Shown here piece after piece: positions 1 to 6,620 of a stretch of DNA of 10,728 bases. Numbering within the stretch: position 1 is the stretch's first letter; every line of letters starts with the position of its first letter. The position numbers and the translations under genes are program-made. The stretch is from the NCBI GenBank assembly GCA_023228295.1, contig JALOBP010000094.1, forward strand, positions 1-10,728, given 5' to 3'. The DNA is from Methanoregula sp. GTDB lineage: Archaea; Halobacteriota; Methanomicrobia; Methanomicrobiales; Methanospirillaceae. Under the pieces are notes generated by a model. That model was not told the DNA's origin. It made no database searches and worked only from the letters and a program-made list of their open reading frames with translations.

Positions 1-827
1 AAACCATAGGTCTCCGCAAGGAGCCGGTCCGTTTTCTCACCATGGGCAATGAGCTGTTCGGCAAGTGCGGAGATGATCGTGCGTTTCTCCTCAACCTCCA
101 GTTCCTCCCAGACCCGCCACTTTCCGTCAGCCGTCTTCTCGCGGATCCCCAGTTTCCTGAGGAACTGTTTTGCCCCTTCGGGATTGTTGCTGATCCCTTT
201 TATGAACGGGTCGTCGTTGTATGCCAGCGAGAGGTGGATCGGGCGGGTTGCGGTTCCATAACAGTTGAGGTCCTTCCTGTGCACCTCGACCGACTGGTGT
301 CGCACCCCGTCCTCGACAATGATATCCCGTGCCGGGCCGACAAGGCCGCACTTCTCCCGCGCCATCATGTCACCGACATTGCCGACAATCGCGAGTTTCG
401 CGAGATCGATGTTGGAACCGTCCATCTGCCGTGCGATAAGGTACGAGACGCCCGCAGCGCTCATCCTGGTATGCCCGTAGGGGAGGCAGTTGACCTGCGT
501 GTATTCCCGCTCGCAGGGCTGGCTGATGTGGTGGTCGATGATCAGGATCTCCTTCTCGGTGAATCCCCGGTCCATCATAAGGTTCTGCTGGCCGGCACCA
601 AGGTCGGCAAAGACCTTGAAGGAATCGTCCCTGGGCACCTGCGGCATGGTGAGCGGTTCGAGCTGGCGGACAAACACCGATTTGACAGGGATCTCCTGGC
701 GGGAGATGGCCTGCGACAGGATGGCCTCGCAGGAAATACCGTCAGCATCGATGTGGGAGATGATGGTAATTTCCGGGGCTGCCGCGATCTGTTCCGCGGC
801 TGCTTTCACATCATCACAAAAACCCAT
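1..827 (-). CDS. DHH-family phosphoesterase, RecJ/GAN-like nuclease (partial, C-terminus beyond left edge)
   Basis: Reading the minus strand from the ATG at 827 gives 275 codons with no stop before the window edge. The DHH-superfamily metal-binding motifs are in order: SHIDADG (residues 24-30, motif I), FADLGAGQ (73-80, motif II), IDHH (97-100, the name-giving motif) and GNVGDM (149-154, motif IV). Archaeal proteins of this type are RecJ-like single-strand exonucleases, including the GINS-associated nuclease GAN of the replisome; the family also includes oligonucleotide phosphodiesterases. Only the catalytic DHH domain and the start of the linker are present. The DHHA1 substrate-binding domain would lie off the left edge, so nuclease versus small-substrate activity cannot be settled. 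The start is the first in-frame ATG after a short AT-rich divergent promoter region. The gene faces away from the NAD(P)HX repair gene. Family is confident; exact role is inferred. Confidence 0.88.
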   Translation of the reverse strand, partial: MGFCDDVKAAAEQIAAAPEITIISHIDADGISCEAILSQAISRQEIPVKSVFVRQLEPLTMPQVPRDDSFKVFADLGAGQQNLMMDRGFTEKEILIIDHHISQPCEREYTQVNCLPYGHTRMSAAGVSYLIARQMDGSNIDLAKLAIVGNVGDMMAREKCGLVGPARDIIVEDGVRHQSVEVHRKDLNCYGTATRPIHLSLAYNDDPFIKGISNNPEGAKQFLRKLGIREKTADGKWRVWEELEVEEKRTIISALAEQLIAHGEKTDRLLAETYG

Positions 828-870
828 TGCATATTATTAGGGACTTCCTACACATGAATTGTACTTTAGA
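828..870. promoter_or_regulatory. Divergent promoter region between DHH gene and NAD(P)HX repair gene
   Basis: The 43-bp gap serves two divergent genes. For the plus strand, GCATATTATTAG at about 829-840 is a TATA-like box that would place the transcript start near 860, giving a leader of about ten bases before ATG 871. For the minus strand, the reverse complement of about 860-871 (TCTAAAGTAC) is a weaker TATA candidate with a start near 838. No Shine-Dalgarno sequence precedes either ATG, which fits near-leaderless transcripts. Inferred from spacing alone. Confidence 0.45.
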
Positions 871-2271
871 ATGCAACTGGAATTGTTCAGGGAATTCGTT
901 GAAACCGGGCCTATCACCCCTGCCCGGATGCGGGCCGTGGATGCCAATGCCATGGCACTTGGCGTTACCGAGCTTCAGCTGATGGAGAGCGCCGGGAGGG
1001 CACTTGCCGATCAGGTTCTCACGTTCAGCCCGGCCCGGGTCCTCATCCTCTGTGGTAAGGGCAACAATGGCGGGGACGGGATGGTTGCCGCCCGGCACCT
1101 CCAGCGGGGGGTGGAGACCTCGGTCCTCTACCTTGACAGCGGGAAAAGGAGTAAATCATGCGAGCACCAGCTCGCCGCTCTCCGGCACGCGGCAGTGAGC
1201 CTCCACCCGTTTGAATGCCGCGAGGATCTCGTCCTGCTGAAATTCCTGTTCGATAAAGCGGATGTGATTGTCGATGCCCTGCTGGGGACTGGTATCACCT
1301 GCAATATCCGGGAGCCCTTTGCTTCCTGTATTGCGATGGCCAATGAATCGAAGGCGAAGGTTATTGCTGCCGATGTCCCGACACCGGGTATGCGGGCAGA
1401 TCGGATCTGCGCATTCCACCGCGCAAAGATCGCAGGATCGATTGTCATCGATATCGGGATCCCGGCTGAGGCGGAATGCGGCGTCGGCCCCGGGGACCTC
1501 ACCCTCATTCCGGCACGGTACCCGAAGGCGCACAAAGGCGTTGGGGGCACCGTGCTCGTCATCGGCGGCGGGCCGTACCAGGGCGCCCCCTATCTTGCCG
1601 GGCTTGGGGCACTCCGGGCCGGAGCGGATATTGTCAGGATCGCATCACCTGCATTTGAGCCAATACCCGACCTCATCTACGAACGACTTGAGGGGGACCT
1701 AATCGGTGATGAGCATACCGAGCGGCTCATTGTTCTTGCGGAGAAAGCCGATGTTGTAATCTGTGGGAATGGCCTTGGCACGGAGAGCCACACGGTTATC
1801 CAGGCAGTTGCCCCGCATTGCAGGAAGGCAGTTTTCGATGCCGATGCCCTTCGGCTTCCGCTCCCGGCAGCACAGGGTGAGACCATTTACACTCCTCATG
1901 CCGGGGAGTTTGCCCGAATCGCCGAAATTACCCTGCCGGAGGATACGGTTGGCCGTGGCCGTGCTGCTCGTGCTGCCGGCATACCGGGAACGGTTCTCAT
2001 CAAAGGAAAGACCGATATCATCACGGACGGGAACCGGGTGCGGTTCAACCGCACCGGTCACCCGGCCATGACGGTAGGGGGCACCGGGGACGTGCTTGCA
2101 GGGATTGCCGGGGGACTCCTCTGCCGTATCCCGGCCTTTGAGGCTGCCTGCATCGCCGCGTACGCGAACGGGAAGGCCGGGCAGCAGGTTGCGGCAGAAC
2201 GGGGCGAGGGGATGCTGGCATCCGATCTCGTCGACCGTATCCCCGCAATACTATTCGGGAAAGGTGGATGA
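871..2271 (+). CDS. nnr: Bifunctional NAD(P)H-hydrate epimerase / ADP-dependent (S)-NAD(P)H-hydrate dehydratase
   Basis: This enzyme repairs NADHX and NADPHX, hydrated forms of the cofactors. The N-terminal YjeF_N (NnrE) domain epimerises R to S; the C-terminal ribokinase-like (NnrD) domain dehydrates the S form using ADP. From ATG 871 the protein has 466 residues. NnrE spans about 15-215 with the Rossmann motif CGKGNNGGDG at 61-70 and VDALLGTG at 134-141. NnrD spans about 220-460 with AHKGVGGTVLVIGG (220-233), TPHAGEF (341-347), LIKGKTDIITDG (377-388) and the nucleotide-site motif GGTGDVLAG (403-411). The fusion is the usual microbial arrangement. A TTG at 859 would add four residues and an ATG at 928 would trim nineteen; ATG 871 fits the TATA spacing best. 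The NnrE loop that normally reads DIPSG is DVPTPG here and looks shortened. The stop abuts moaC directly (TGA-ATG), so the two are probably cotranscribed. Confidence 0.93.
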   Translation: MQLELFREFVETGPITPARMRAVDANAMALGVTELQLMESAGRALADQVLTFSPARVLILCGKGNNGGDGMVAARHLQRGVETSVLYLDSGKRSKSCEHQLAALRHAAVSLHPFECREDLVLLKFLFDKADVIVDALLGTGITCNIREPFASCIAMANESKAKVIAADVPTPGMRADRICAFHRAKIAGSIVIDIGIPAEAECGVGPGDLTLIPARYPKAHKGVGGTVLVIGGGPYQGAPYLAGLGALRAGADIVRIASPAFEPIPDLIYERLEGDLIGDEHTERLIVLAEKADVVICGNGLGTESHTVIQAVAPHCRKAVFDADALRLPLPAAQGETIYTPHAGEFARIAEITLPEDTVGRGRAARAAGIPGTVLIKGKTDIITDGNRVRFNRTGHPAMTVGGTGDVLAGIAGGLLCRIPAFEAACIAAYANGKAGQQVAAERGEGMLASDLVDRIPAILFGKGG

Positions 2272-2739
2272 ATGGTTGAATTTACACATATTCAGGATGA
2301 TAAGGCACAGATGGTGGATATCAGCGGGAAAGGCGATGTTACCCGCGAGGCAGTAGCAGCGGGGAAGATCTATCTCCGTCCGGAGACGCTTGCCGCTATC
2401 CGTGAGGGCAAGGTCGTGAAGGGGAATGTCCTTTCAACTGCGCGGGTTGCTGCCACGATGGCAGTCAAGAATACCTCGAATCTTATTCCGATGTGCCATC
2501 CCATACCGATCAGTTCGGTCACTGTCGATTTTTCCGAGGATGACGGGTTTATTGAATCGAAGGTTGTTGTAAAGATGACCGGGAAGACCGGGGTCGAGAT
2601 GGAGGCATTGACGGGCGTATCGGTTGCTTTGCTGACCGTATGGGATATGGTCAAATCGGCTGAGAAGGACAAGGATGGGCAGTATCCCGTGACCCGGATT
2701 ACTGATATCCGCGTGGTTGAGAAGAAGAAGGGGAAGTGA
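2272..2739 (+). CDS. moaC: Cyclic pyranopterin monophosphate synthase MoaC
   Basis: MoaC works with the radical-SAM protein MoaA to turn GTP into cyclic pyranopterin monophosphate, the first intermediate of the molybdopterin/tungstopterin cofactor. In methanogens that cofactor serves formylmethanofuran dehydrogenase and formate dehydrogenase. The 155-residue length is typical. Family landmarks are the MVDISGK opening (14-20), KGNVLSTARVA (50-60), MCHPIPI (74-80), GVEMEALTGVS (107-117) and the catalytic-region WDMVKSAEKD (124-133). The ATG follows the TGA of the upstream gene without a gap, and AGGTGGA at 2262-2268 is a good ribosome binding site, which fixes the start. The C-terminus is a lysine-rich tail. 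No moaA or moaE lies in the window, so the pairing with the NAD(P)HX gene looks like positional cotranscription rather than a shared pathway. Confidence 0.97.
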   Translation: MVEFTHIQDDKAQMVDISGKGDVTREAVAAGKIYLRPETLAAIREGKVVKGNVLSTARVAATMAVKNTSNLIPMCHPIPISSVTVDFSEDDGFIESKVVVKMTGKTGVEMEALTGVSVALLTVWDMVKSAEKDKDGQYPVTRITDIRVVEKKKGK

Positions 2740-2789
2740 TTTCATCCGTCTTCCCTTTTGTCCCGATAGGTGTACTTTAATATCCCCAC

Positions 2790-2871
2790 TATCCTAGTAT
2801 ATAGGAATACGGGATGCGTCCCGTGTGAAAGGAATGTAGCCCGATTTTGGGCCGAACCTTAGGTGATTACC
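2790..2871 (+). promoter_or_regulatory. Promoter and short structured leader of rpl15e
   Basis: AGTATATA at 2796-2803 is a good archaeal TATA box lying inside an imperfect palindrome (TATCCTA at 2790-2796, TAGGAATA at 2802-2809). A start about 25 bases downstream, near 2825, gives a leader of roughly 45-50 bases. CGGGA-TGCG-TCCCG (2810-2823) is a 5-bp inverted repeat just before the predicted start, and GCCC-GATTTT-GGGC (2839-2852) is a small hairpin in the leader. AGGTGAT (2861-2867) is a strong ribosome binding site five bases from the ATG. Protein or RNA control here is inference only. Confidence 0.6.
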
Positions 2872-3462
2872 ATGGTAAAATCAATGTACGCATTCGTCAG
2901 GGATGCATGGAAAGTACCAGCAAACAGCGGAGTCAAGGAACTCCTCTGGAACCGTATGCAGGAGTGGCGCCGCGAAGGCAGCGTTGTCAGGATCGAGCGC
3001 CCGACCCGTATCGACCGGGCACGCACGCTCGGTTACAAGGCAAAGCAGGGCATTGCTGTTGCACGTGTCCAGGTACGCCGCGGTGGCCGCAGGGCATCCC
3101 GGTATGTCCGCGCACGCCGGTCCGCACGTATGGGTAAGAGACATCTTACCGCCGGCAAGAGCATCCAGCGCATTGCCGAGGAACGCGCATCCAAGAAGTT
3201 CCCCAACATGGAAGTCCTCAACTCCTACTGGGTTGGACAGGACGGGAAGCTGAAATATTACGAGGTCATCCTCGTTGACGGTCACCACCCCTCCATACGG
3301 GCAGACAAGAACCTCGCCTGGCTCGCAAACCCGACCCACCGCGGCCGTGCCGAGCGTGGCAAGACCGCAGCCGGTCTCAAGGGCCGGGGTATGATGACCC
3401 GCGGGAAGGGAACTGAGAAGACCCGCCCGAGCATCCGCTCCCATGCCAACCAGGGCAAATAA
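2872..3462 (+). CDS. rpl15e: 50S ribosomal protein L15e
   Basis: This large-subunit protein is shared by archaea and eukaryotes and absent from bacteria. The ORF codes for 196 residues, the normal family length. It opens with MVKSMYAFVRDAW, includes ELLWNRMQEWRREGSVVRIE, carries the arginine-rich rRNA-binding stretch RRGGRRASRYVRARRS (near 70-85), contains the block MEVLNSYWVGQDGKLKYYEV, and ends in a glycine/arginine/lysine-rich tail (RGRAERGKTAAGLKGRG). The start at ATG 2872 is set by the AGGTGAT ribosome binding site at 2861-2867; an in-frame upstream ATT at 2863 is not needed. It leads the block that continues with the RNase P genes. A T-rich stretch after its stop suggests that part of the transcripts end there, with the rest reading into rnp3. 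Confidence 0.98.
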   Translation: MVKSMYAFVRDAWKVPANSGVKELLWNRMQEWRREGSVVRIERPTRIDRARTLGYKAKQGIAVARVQVRRGGRRASRYVRARRSARMGKRHLTAGKSIQRIAEERASKKFPNMEVLNSYWVGQDGKLKYYEVILVDGHHPSIRADKNLAWLANPTHRGRAERGKTAAGLKGRGMMTRGKGTEKTRPSIRSHANQGK

Positions 3463-3465
3463 CCT

Positions 3466-3478
3466 TATCTTTTTTTAA
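3466..3478 (+). terminator. T-rich terminator or attenuator after rpl15e
   Basis: Seven Ts at 3470-3476, preceded by CTTATC, follow the rpl15e stop by a few bases. Archaeal RNA polymerase terminates at such U-tracts without needing a hairpin. Only 30 bases separate rpl15e from rnp3 and rnp3 has no obvious promoter of its own, so this may be a partial terminator that keeps L15e expression above that of the downstream genes (inference). Confidence 0.45.
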
Positions 3479-3492
3479 CCGAAGTTACTCTC

Positions 3493-4137
3493 ATGAAGAT
3501 CACCGATGCCGCTGTCTTTCCGTACCCGAAGGGGGACACGTCGGTAAGGCGTTTTGCGCTCGAAGCCGGTGCTCTCGGTTTTGACAGCCTTGTCGCGATC
3601 GATACGCCATCGGCGACGTATGGTGATGTGGAAGTACGATCCGGCATCATCTTCCACGACATCCCGGTCCGAGACATCGTCAACCACATGAAACGTTACC
3701 GCGGGACTGATGCTGTCATATCAGTAAAGGCCGGGGATGCGGGATTCAACCGTGCGGTCATCGGCGTGAAAGGTATCCATGTCCTCCGCAGTATCCATAT
3801 GGCTGACAAGAAAGGGTTCGATCATGTATCCGCGAAGATGGCGGCGGACAACAATGTTGCCGTCGATATCGATCTCTCTGTCCTCACCCTGGCCCGGGGG
3901 ATCGCACGCCAGCGGGCGATTGCCCGTTACCGCGATGTCCTGGTTCTCGAACAACGGTTTGAGTTCCCGCTGACACTCTCCACGTATGCCCGGTCGGTTC
4001 TCGATCTGCGCGCAGTCCGGGAGTTTACCGGTCTCTGCTCTTTGCTGGACATGGACATTTCTTCCGTTGAAAAATCTCTTGCTGGTGTCGGGGCGGTCCT
4101 GACCCCCCCGGCGCCTGCAGTACGGGTGATCACATGA
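3493..4137 (+). CDS. rnp3: Ribonuclease P protein component 3 (Rpp30 homologue)
   Basis: Rpp30 is one of the archaeal RNase P proteins that bind the catalytic RNA and help mature the 5' ends of tRNAs. It forms a heterodimer pair with Pop5, the product of the next gene. The 214-residue protein has the PHP-like TIM-barrel layout of the family: LGFDSLVAID near the N-terminus (29-38), a central VISVKAGD / NRAVIGVKGIHVL segment, AADNNVAVDIDLS (near 117-129), then the arginine-rich helix GIARQRAIARYRDVL. No catalytic PHP metal site is expected because the protein is structural in RNase P. The stop overlaps the rnp2 start in ATGA at 4134-4137, implying translational coupling and equal dosing of the two partners. 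The start is the first ATG after the rpl15e T-tract; no clear ribosome binding site precedes it. Confidence 0.95.
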   Translation: MKITDAAVFPYPKGDTSVRRFALEAGALGFDSLVAIDTPSATYGDVEVRSGIIFHDIPVRDIVNHMKRYRGTDAVISVKAGDAGFNRAVIGVKGIHVLRSIHMADKKGFDHVSAKMAADNNVAVDIDLSVLTLARGIARQRAIARYRDVLVLEQRFEFPLTLSTYARSVLDLRAVREFTGLCSLLDMDISSVEKSLAGVGAVLTPPAPAVRVIT

Positions 4138-4628
4138 CAACCCGCCCGCCAACCCTCCGCGACAAGCGGCGGTACCTGCTGGTCCGAATCGAGCCTGCCG
4201 GGATACCATTCGATCAGAAAGAACTCTACTATGCAATCGCCGATTCAATCACTTCGCTCTTTGGCGATGCGGCTGCCGCGATCATGATACAGGCAGTCGT
4301 TGCAGCTGAGGGCGATTATATTTTCATCCGCTGCCGGCGGGGGACTGAGCGTGAACTGGCAATTGCCCTGTCGACGATTACGAGCTGCCGGGAAACCCGG
4401 ATAGTCCTGCGGATAATTGCCGCTTCGGGCACACTGGAGAGTCTGCGCGAGCGGATCCATACGATGAACGTGCCTGAACCGACAGCAGTAGTGCAGGGGG
4501 ATGTCACGTTTGATAAAAAAACCCACACCTCCGTGTACTGTAACGGACAGAAGGTTGATGTGATTGAAAAGGGATTTAAAAATACACACCGATTGTTTTT
4601 AACAAGCGAAGATATGGAGACATCATAA
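4134..4628 (+). CDS. rnp2: Ribonuclease P protein component 2 (Pop5/Rpp14 homologue)
   Basis: Pop5 pairs with Rpp30 to activate the RNase P RNA catalytic domain. Family features in the 164-residue protein are the opening LRDKRRYLLVRIEP (about residues 8-21), DQKELYYAIADSITSLFGD, and the RNP-like strand EGDYIFIRCRRG (59-70) followed by ELAIALSTITS. These form the alpha-beta sandwich that resembles an RNA-recognition fold. The start overlaps the rnp3 stop and has GGTGATC (4125-4131) immediately upstream. The region from about 115 (EPTAVVQGDVTFDK onward) extends beyond the roughly 120-residue Pop5 core known from Pyrococcus and is probably a lineage extension. The TAA shares its last base with the psmA ATG. 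A promoter for psmA appears to lie inside the 3' end of this gene. Confidence 0.93.
   Translation: MTTRPPTLRDKRRYLLVRIEPAGIPFDQKELYYAIADSITSLFGDAAAAIMIQAVVAAEGDYIFIRCRRGTERELAIALSTITSCRETRIVLRIIAASGTLESLRERIHTMNVPEPTAVVQGDVTFDKKTHTSVYCNGQKVDVIEKGFKNTHRLFLTSEDMETS
4570..4627 (+). promoter_or_regulatory. Candidate internal promoter and ribosome binding site for psmA
   Basis: TTTAAAAATA at 4575-4584 is an A/T-rich TATA-like box within the last codons of rnp2, in otherwise GC-rich coding sequence. It lies about 45 bases before the psmA ATG, giving a predicted start near 4604 and a leader of roughly 24 bases containing GGAG (4616-4619). It would let the proteasome gene be driven independently of the RNase P genes. 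Inference from sequence and spacing. Confidence 0.4.
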
Positions 4629-5350
4629 TGCAACCACAATACCAGATGGGATATGACCGGGCCATAACTGTCTTTTCACCCGACGGCCGGCTCTACCAGG
4701 TCGAGTATGCCCGCGAAGCCGTCAAACGGGGAACAACCGCAGTCGGTATCAAGGCAAAGGACGGCGTCGTCCTGATTGTTGACAAACGCGTGAGCTCGAA
4801 ACTCCTCGAAGCATCCTCCATCGAGAAGATCTTCAAGATCGATGAGCACATCGGCGTTGCCTCGTCCGGCCTTGTCGGTGATGCCCGTGCACTGGTCGAC
4901 CGGGCACGGGTCGAATGCCAGATCAACCGTGTCTCGTACGATGAGCCGATCGAGGTCGAGGCACTCTCAAAGAAACTCTGCGACCACATGCAGACCCTCA
5001 CCCAGTACGGCGGAATCCGCCCGTACGGCACCGCGCTTCTTATCGCTGGCGTTAGTGACGGGGAATGCCGGCTCTTCGAGACCGACCCCTCCGGCACGCT
5101 CCTCGAGTACAAGGCAACGGGTATCGGTATCGGCCGCCCAGCCGTGATGAAGGTGTTTGAGGAAGAGTACAACCCTGATGCCGAGATCAAGGACGTCATC
5201 ATGCTGGGCTTAAAGGCGCTTCACTCGGCAACCGAAGGCAAGTTCGATGTTGATCAGGTCGAGATTGGCGTTATCGGGAAAGAGAATCCGGTCTTCCGCA
5301 AGATGAGTCGCGAAGAAGTGGCATCGTTCGTCGGGCAGTTCAAGCCGTGA
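4628..5350 (+). CDS. psmA: 20S proteasome alpha subunit
   Basis: Alpha subunits form the outer rings of the archaeal 20S proteasome, gate the pore and dock the PAN/Cdc48 ATPases in the cytoplasm; they carry no catalytic threonine. The 240-residue protein opens with the alpha-type gate YDRAITVFSPDGRLYQVEYA (about 9-28), followed by the H0-helix boundary and the RGTTAVGIKAKDGVVL strand pair. Other family landmarks are GLVGDARALVDRAR, RPYGTALLIAGV, the TDPSG loop and GIGRPAVMKVFEE. The start is the ATG that overlaps the rnp2 stop, with GGAG at 4616-4619. The neighbours (RNase P upstream, SBDS downstream) are the standard archaeal link between protein turnover and RNA processing. The beta subunit is not in the window. 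Confidence 0.98.
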   Translation: MQPQYQMGYDRAITVFSPDGRLYQVEYAREAVKRGTTAVGIKAKDGVVLIVDKRVSSKLLEASSIEKIFKIDEHIGVASSGLVGDARALVDRARVECQINRVSYDEPIEVEALSKKLCDHMQTLTQYGGIRPYGTALLIAGVSDGECRLFETDPSGTLLEYKATGIGIGRPAVMKVFEEEYNPDAEIKDVIMLGLKALHSATEGKFDVDQVEIGVIGKENPVFRKMSREEVASFVGQFKP

Positions 5351-5356
5351 TGGTAC

Positions 5357-6061
5357 ATGATTCCGCTTGACCACGCCACAGTAGCGCGCCTCGATAGTCA
5401 TGGGGAGCGTTTCGAGATTCTCGTAGATCCCGACATGGCAGCGCTGGTCCGGCAGGGACAGAAAGTTGAGATCGAGGATGTCGTAGCCGCGCTCAATGTA
5501 TTTGGGAACACTTCCAAAGCGACCAGGGCGTCTGACGAATCCCTCATGAAGGTCTTTCAGACCACCGATTTCGATACTGTTGCACGGAGGATCATTGCGA
5601 AAGGTGAAATTCACCTGACCTCCGACCAGCGCAAGCACATGGTAGAGGAGAAGCGCCGGCAGGTCATCACTTTCATCGCGCGCAACGCGGTCAACCCCCA
5701 GACCGGTCACCCGCACCCTCCGACACGAATCGAGATGGCTATGGAAGAAGCACGGGTGAACATCGACCCGTTCAAGCATGTCGAGGAGCAGGTCAAAGAG
5801 GTTGTCAAGGCGCTTCGCCCGCTCCTGCCCATCCGCTTTGAGGAGCTCCGGCTAGCAATAAAGATCCCGCCGGACTTTGCGGCCAAAGCATATGGCGACA
5901 TTGCTGCTGCTTCGACAATGGAGAAGGAAGAGTGGCTCAAAGACGGCTCATGGGTCTGCGTGGTCCGTATCCCGGCCGGCATCCAAGGCGACTTCTACGA
6001 CCTCATCAACAAGCTCTCCAAAGGCGAGGGACAGGTCAAGATCCTCAATCAAGTATATTAG
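5357..6061 (+). CDS. sbds: Ribosome maturation protein SBDS (Sdo1 homologue)
   Basis: SBDS homologues help finish the large ribosomal subunit; in eukaryotes SBDS acts with the GTPase EFL1 to release eIF6, and in archaea a parallel role with aEF2/aIF6 is inferred. The 234-residue length is normal. The N-terminal FYSH domain (about 1-85) includes HGERFEILVDPDMAALVRQG and ALNVFGNTSKATRASDESLMKVF as two segments. A middle helical domain contains HLTSDQRKHMVEEKRRQVI and the conserved QTGHPHPPTRIEMAMEEARV region. The C-terminal ferredoxin-like domain begins near 155 (LRPLLPIRFEELRLAIKIP) and ends GEGQVKILNQVY. ATG 5357 lies six bases after the psmA stop, with GTGAT at 5347-5351 as a short ribosome binding site. 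In many archaea the exosome genes follow; here rpl37ae does. Confidence 0.96.
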   Translation: MIPLDHATVARLDSHGERFEILVDPDMAALVRQGQKVEIEDVVAALNVFGNTSKATRASDESLMKVFQTTDFDTVARRIIAKGEIHLTSDQRKHMVEEKRRQVITFIARNAVNPQTGHPHPPTRIEMAMEEARVNIDPFKHVEEQVKEVVKALRPLLPIRFEELRLAIKIPPDFAAKAYGDIAAASTMEKEEWLKDGSWVCVVRIPAGIQGDFYDLINKLSKGEGQVKILNQVY

Positions 6062-6104
6062 TTCAGACGACAAATAAGAGAAGACAGATCGGTGGGTATC
6101 CATC

Positions 6105-6398
6105 ATGGCAAGTTCAACGCACAAAGCAAAGGGAAAAGTAACCGGGAGTTCAGGACGTTTTGGCTGCCGGTATGGAAGATTTGTTCGCAAGCGGGTCAAC
6201 GAGATTGAGAAGATCTCCCGGGCGCTTCACCGCTGCCCCAAGTGTGACATGCAATCCGTGGCACGCAAGGGAACCGGTATCTGGGAATGCCGCAAATGCG
6301 GATACAAGTTCGCCGGTGGTACGTACCAGCCGGTGACCCCGACAATGAAGATCGCGCAGCGTGCGATCGACCGCACAGTTGATGAGATCAGGAAATAA
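6105..6398 (+). CDS. rpl37ae: 50S ribosomal protein L37Ae
   Basis: This small zinc-ribbon protein of the large subunit is shared by archaea and eukaryotes. The 97-residue sequence has the basic N-terminal region with GSSGRFGCRYGRFVRKRV (about 14-31), then the zinc ribbon with C44-x2-C47 (CPKC) and C62-x2-C65 (CRKC), followed by the conserved GGTYQPVTP segment (71-79). GGTGG at 6091-6095 is the ribosome binding site, nine bases from ATG 6105. It lies 43 bases after SBDS and nine bases before rpoP, so cotranscription with rpoP is almost certain. In related genomes the exosome subunits Rrp4, Rrp41 and Rrp42 lie just upstream. Confidence 0.97.
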   Translation: MASSTHKAKGKVTGSSGRFGCRYGRFVRKRVNEIEKISRALHRCPKCDMQSVARKGTGIWECRKCGYKFAGGTYQPVTPTMKIAQRAIDRTVDEIRK

Positions 6399-6407
6399 CC
6401 GATCAAT

Positions 6408-6542
6408 ATGGCAAGTACCTACAAATGTGCTCGGTGCAAGCAGAAAGTTGAGATCGACGTCAACGTCCGGTGTCCCTACTGTGGTCACCGTATCCTTTTC
6501 AAGGAACGCGGTGCGGCGATCAAGGAACTTAAAGCCCGGTAA
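6408..6542 (+). CDS. rpoP: DNA-directed RNA polymerase subunit P (Rpo12/RPB12)
   Basis: This 44-residue ORF is short but unmistakable. It begins MASTYKCARCKQKVEI and carries the zinc ribbon C7-x2-C10 and C22-x2-C25 (CPYC), then GHRILFKERG, the usual Rpo12/RPB12 ending before a basic tail. Rpo12 is a small subunit of the archaeal polymerase that binds near Rpo3 and is needed for assembly and open-complex formation. Its start lies nine bases after the rpl37ae stop, with only a weak GATC-like ribosome binding site, which suggests translation coupled to the upstream gene. A small GC hairpin followed by A/T-rich sequence comes after the stop. Confidence 0.96.
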   Translation: MASTYKCARCKQKVEIDVNVRCPYCGHRILFKERGAAIKELKAR

Positions 6543-6549
6543 CACCGTT

Positions 6550-6620
6550 CCGGGGCATATCCCGGATAAAATAATTTTATTATCTGTTTTCATCCATACT
6601 GCATAAGTGAGGGTATCCTT
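6550..6620 (+). promoter_or_regulatory. Hairpin plus A/T-rich block between rpoP and pcc1 (terminator and promoter)
   Basis: CCGGG-CATAT-type hairpin arms (CCGGG at 6550-6554, CCCGG at 6561-6565) are followed by a purely A/T stretch at about 6566-6582 and then TTTT at 6587-6590. This could end rpoP transcripts. The same block has TTTTATTATC (6575-6584) at the right distance to act as a TATA box for a start near 6605, just before the GAGGG ribosome binding site (6609-6613) of pcc1. The dual role is inferred. Confidence 0.45.

Noticed and set aside
42..857. Long plus-strand ORF of 271 codons opposite the DHH gene
   Set aside because: It is the antisense shadow of a gene with all DHH motifs; its translation matches no family I recognise and it has no promoter or ribosome binding site.
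2881..3444. Minus-strand ORF of 187 codons opposite rpl15e
   Set aside because: Shadow of a highly conserved ribosomal protein gene, with no supporting signals.
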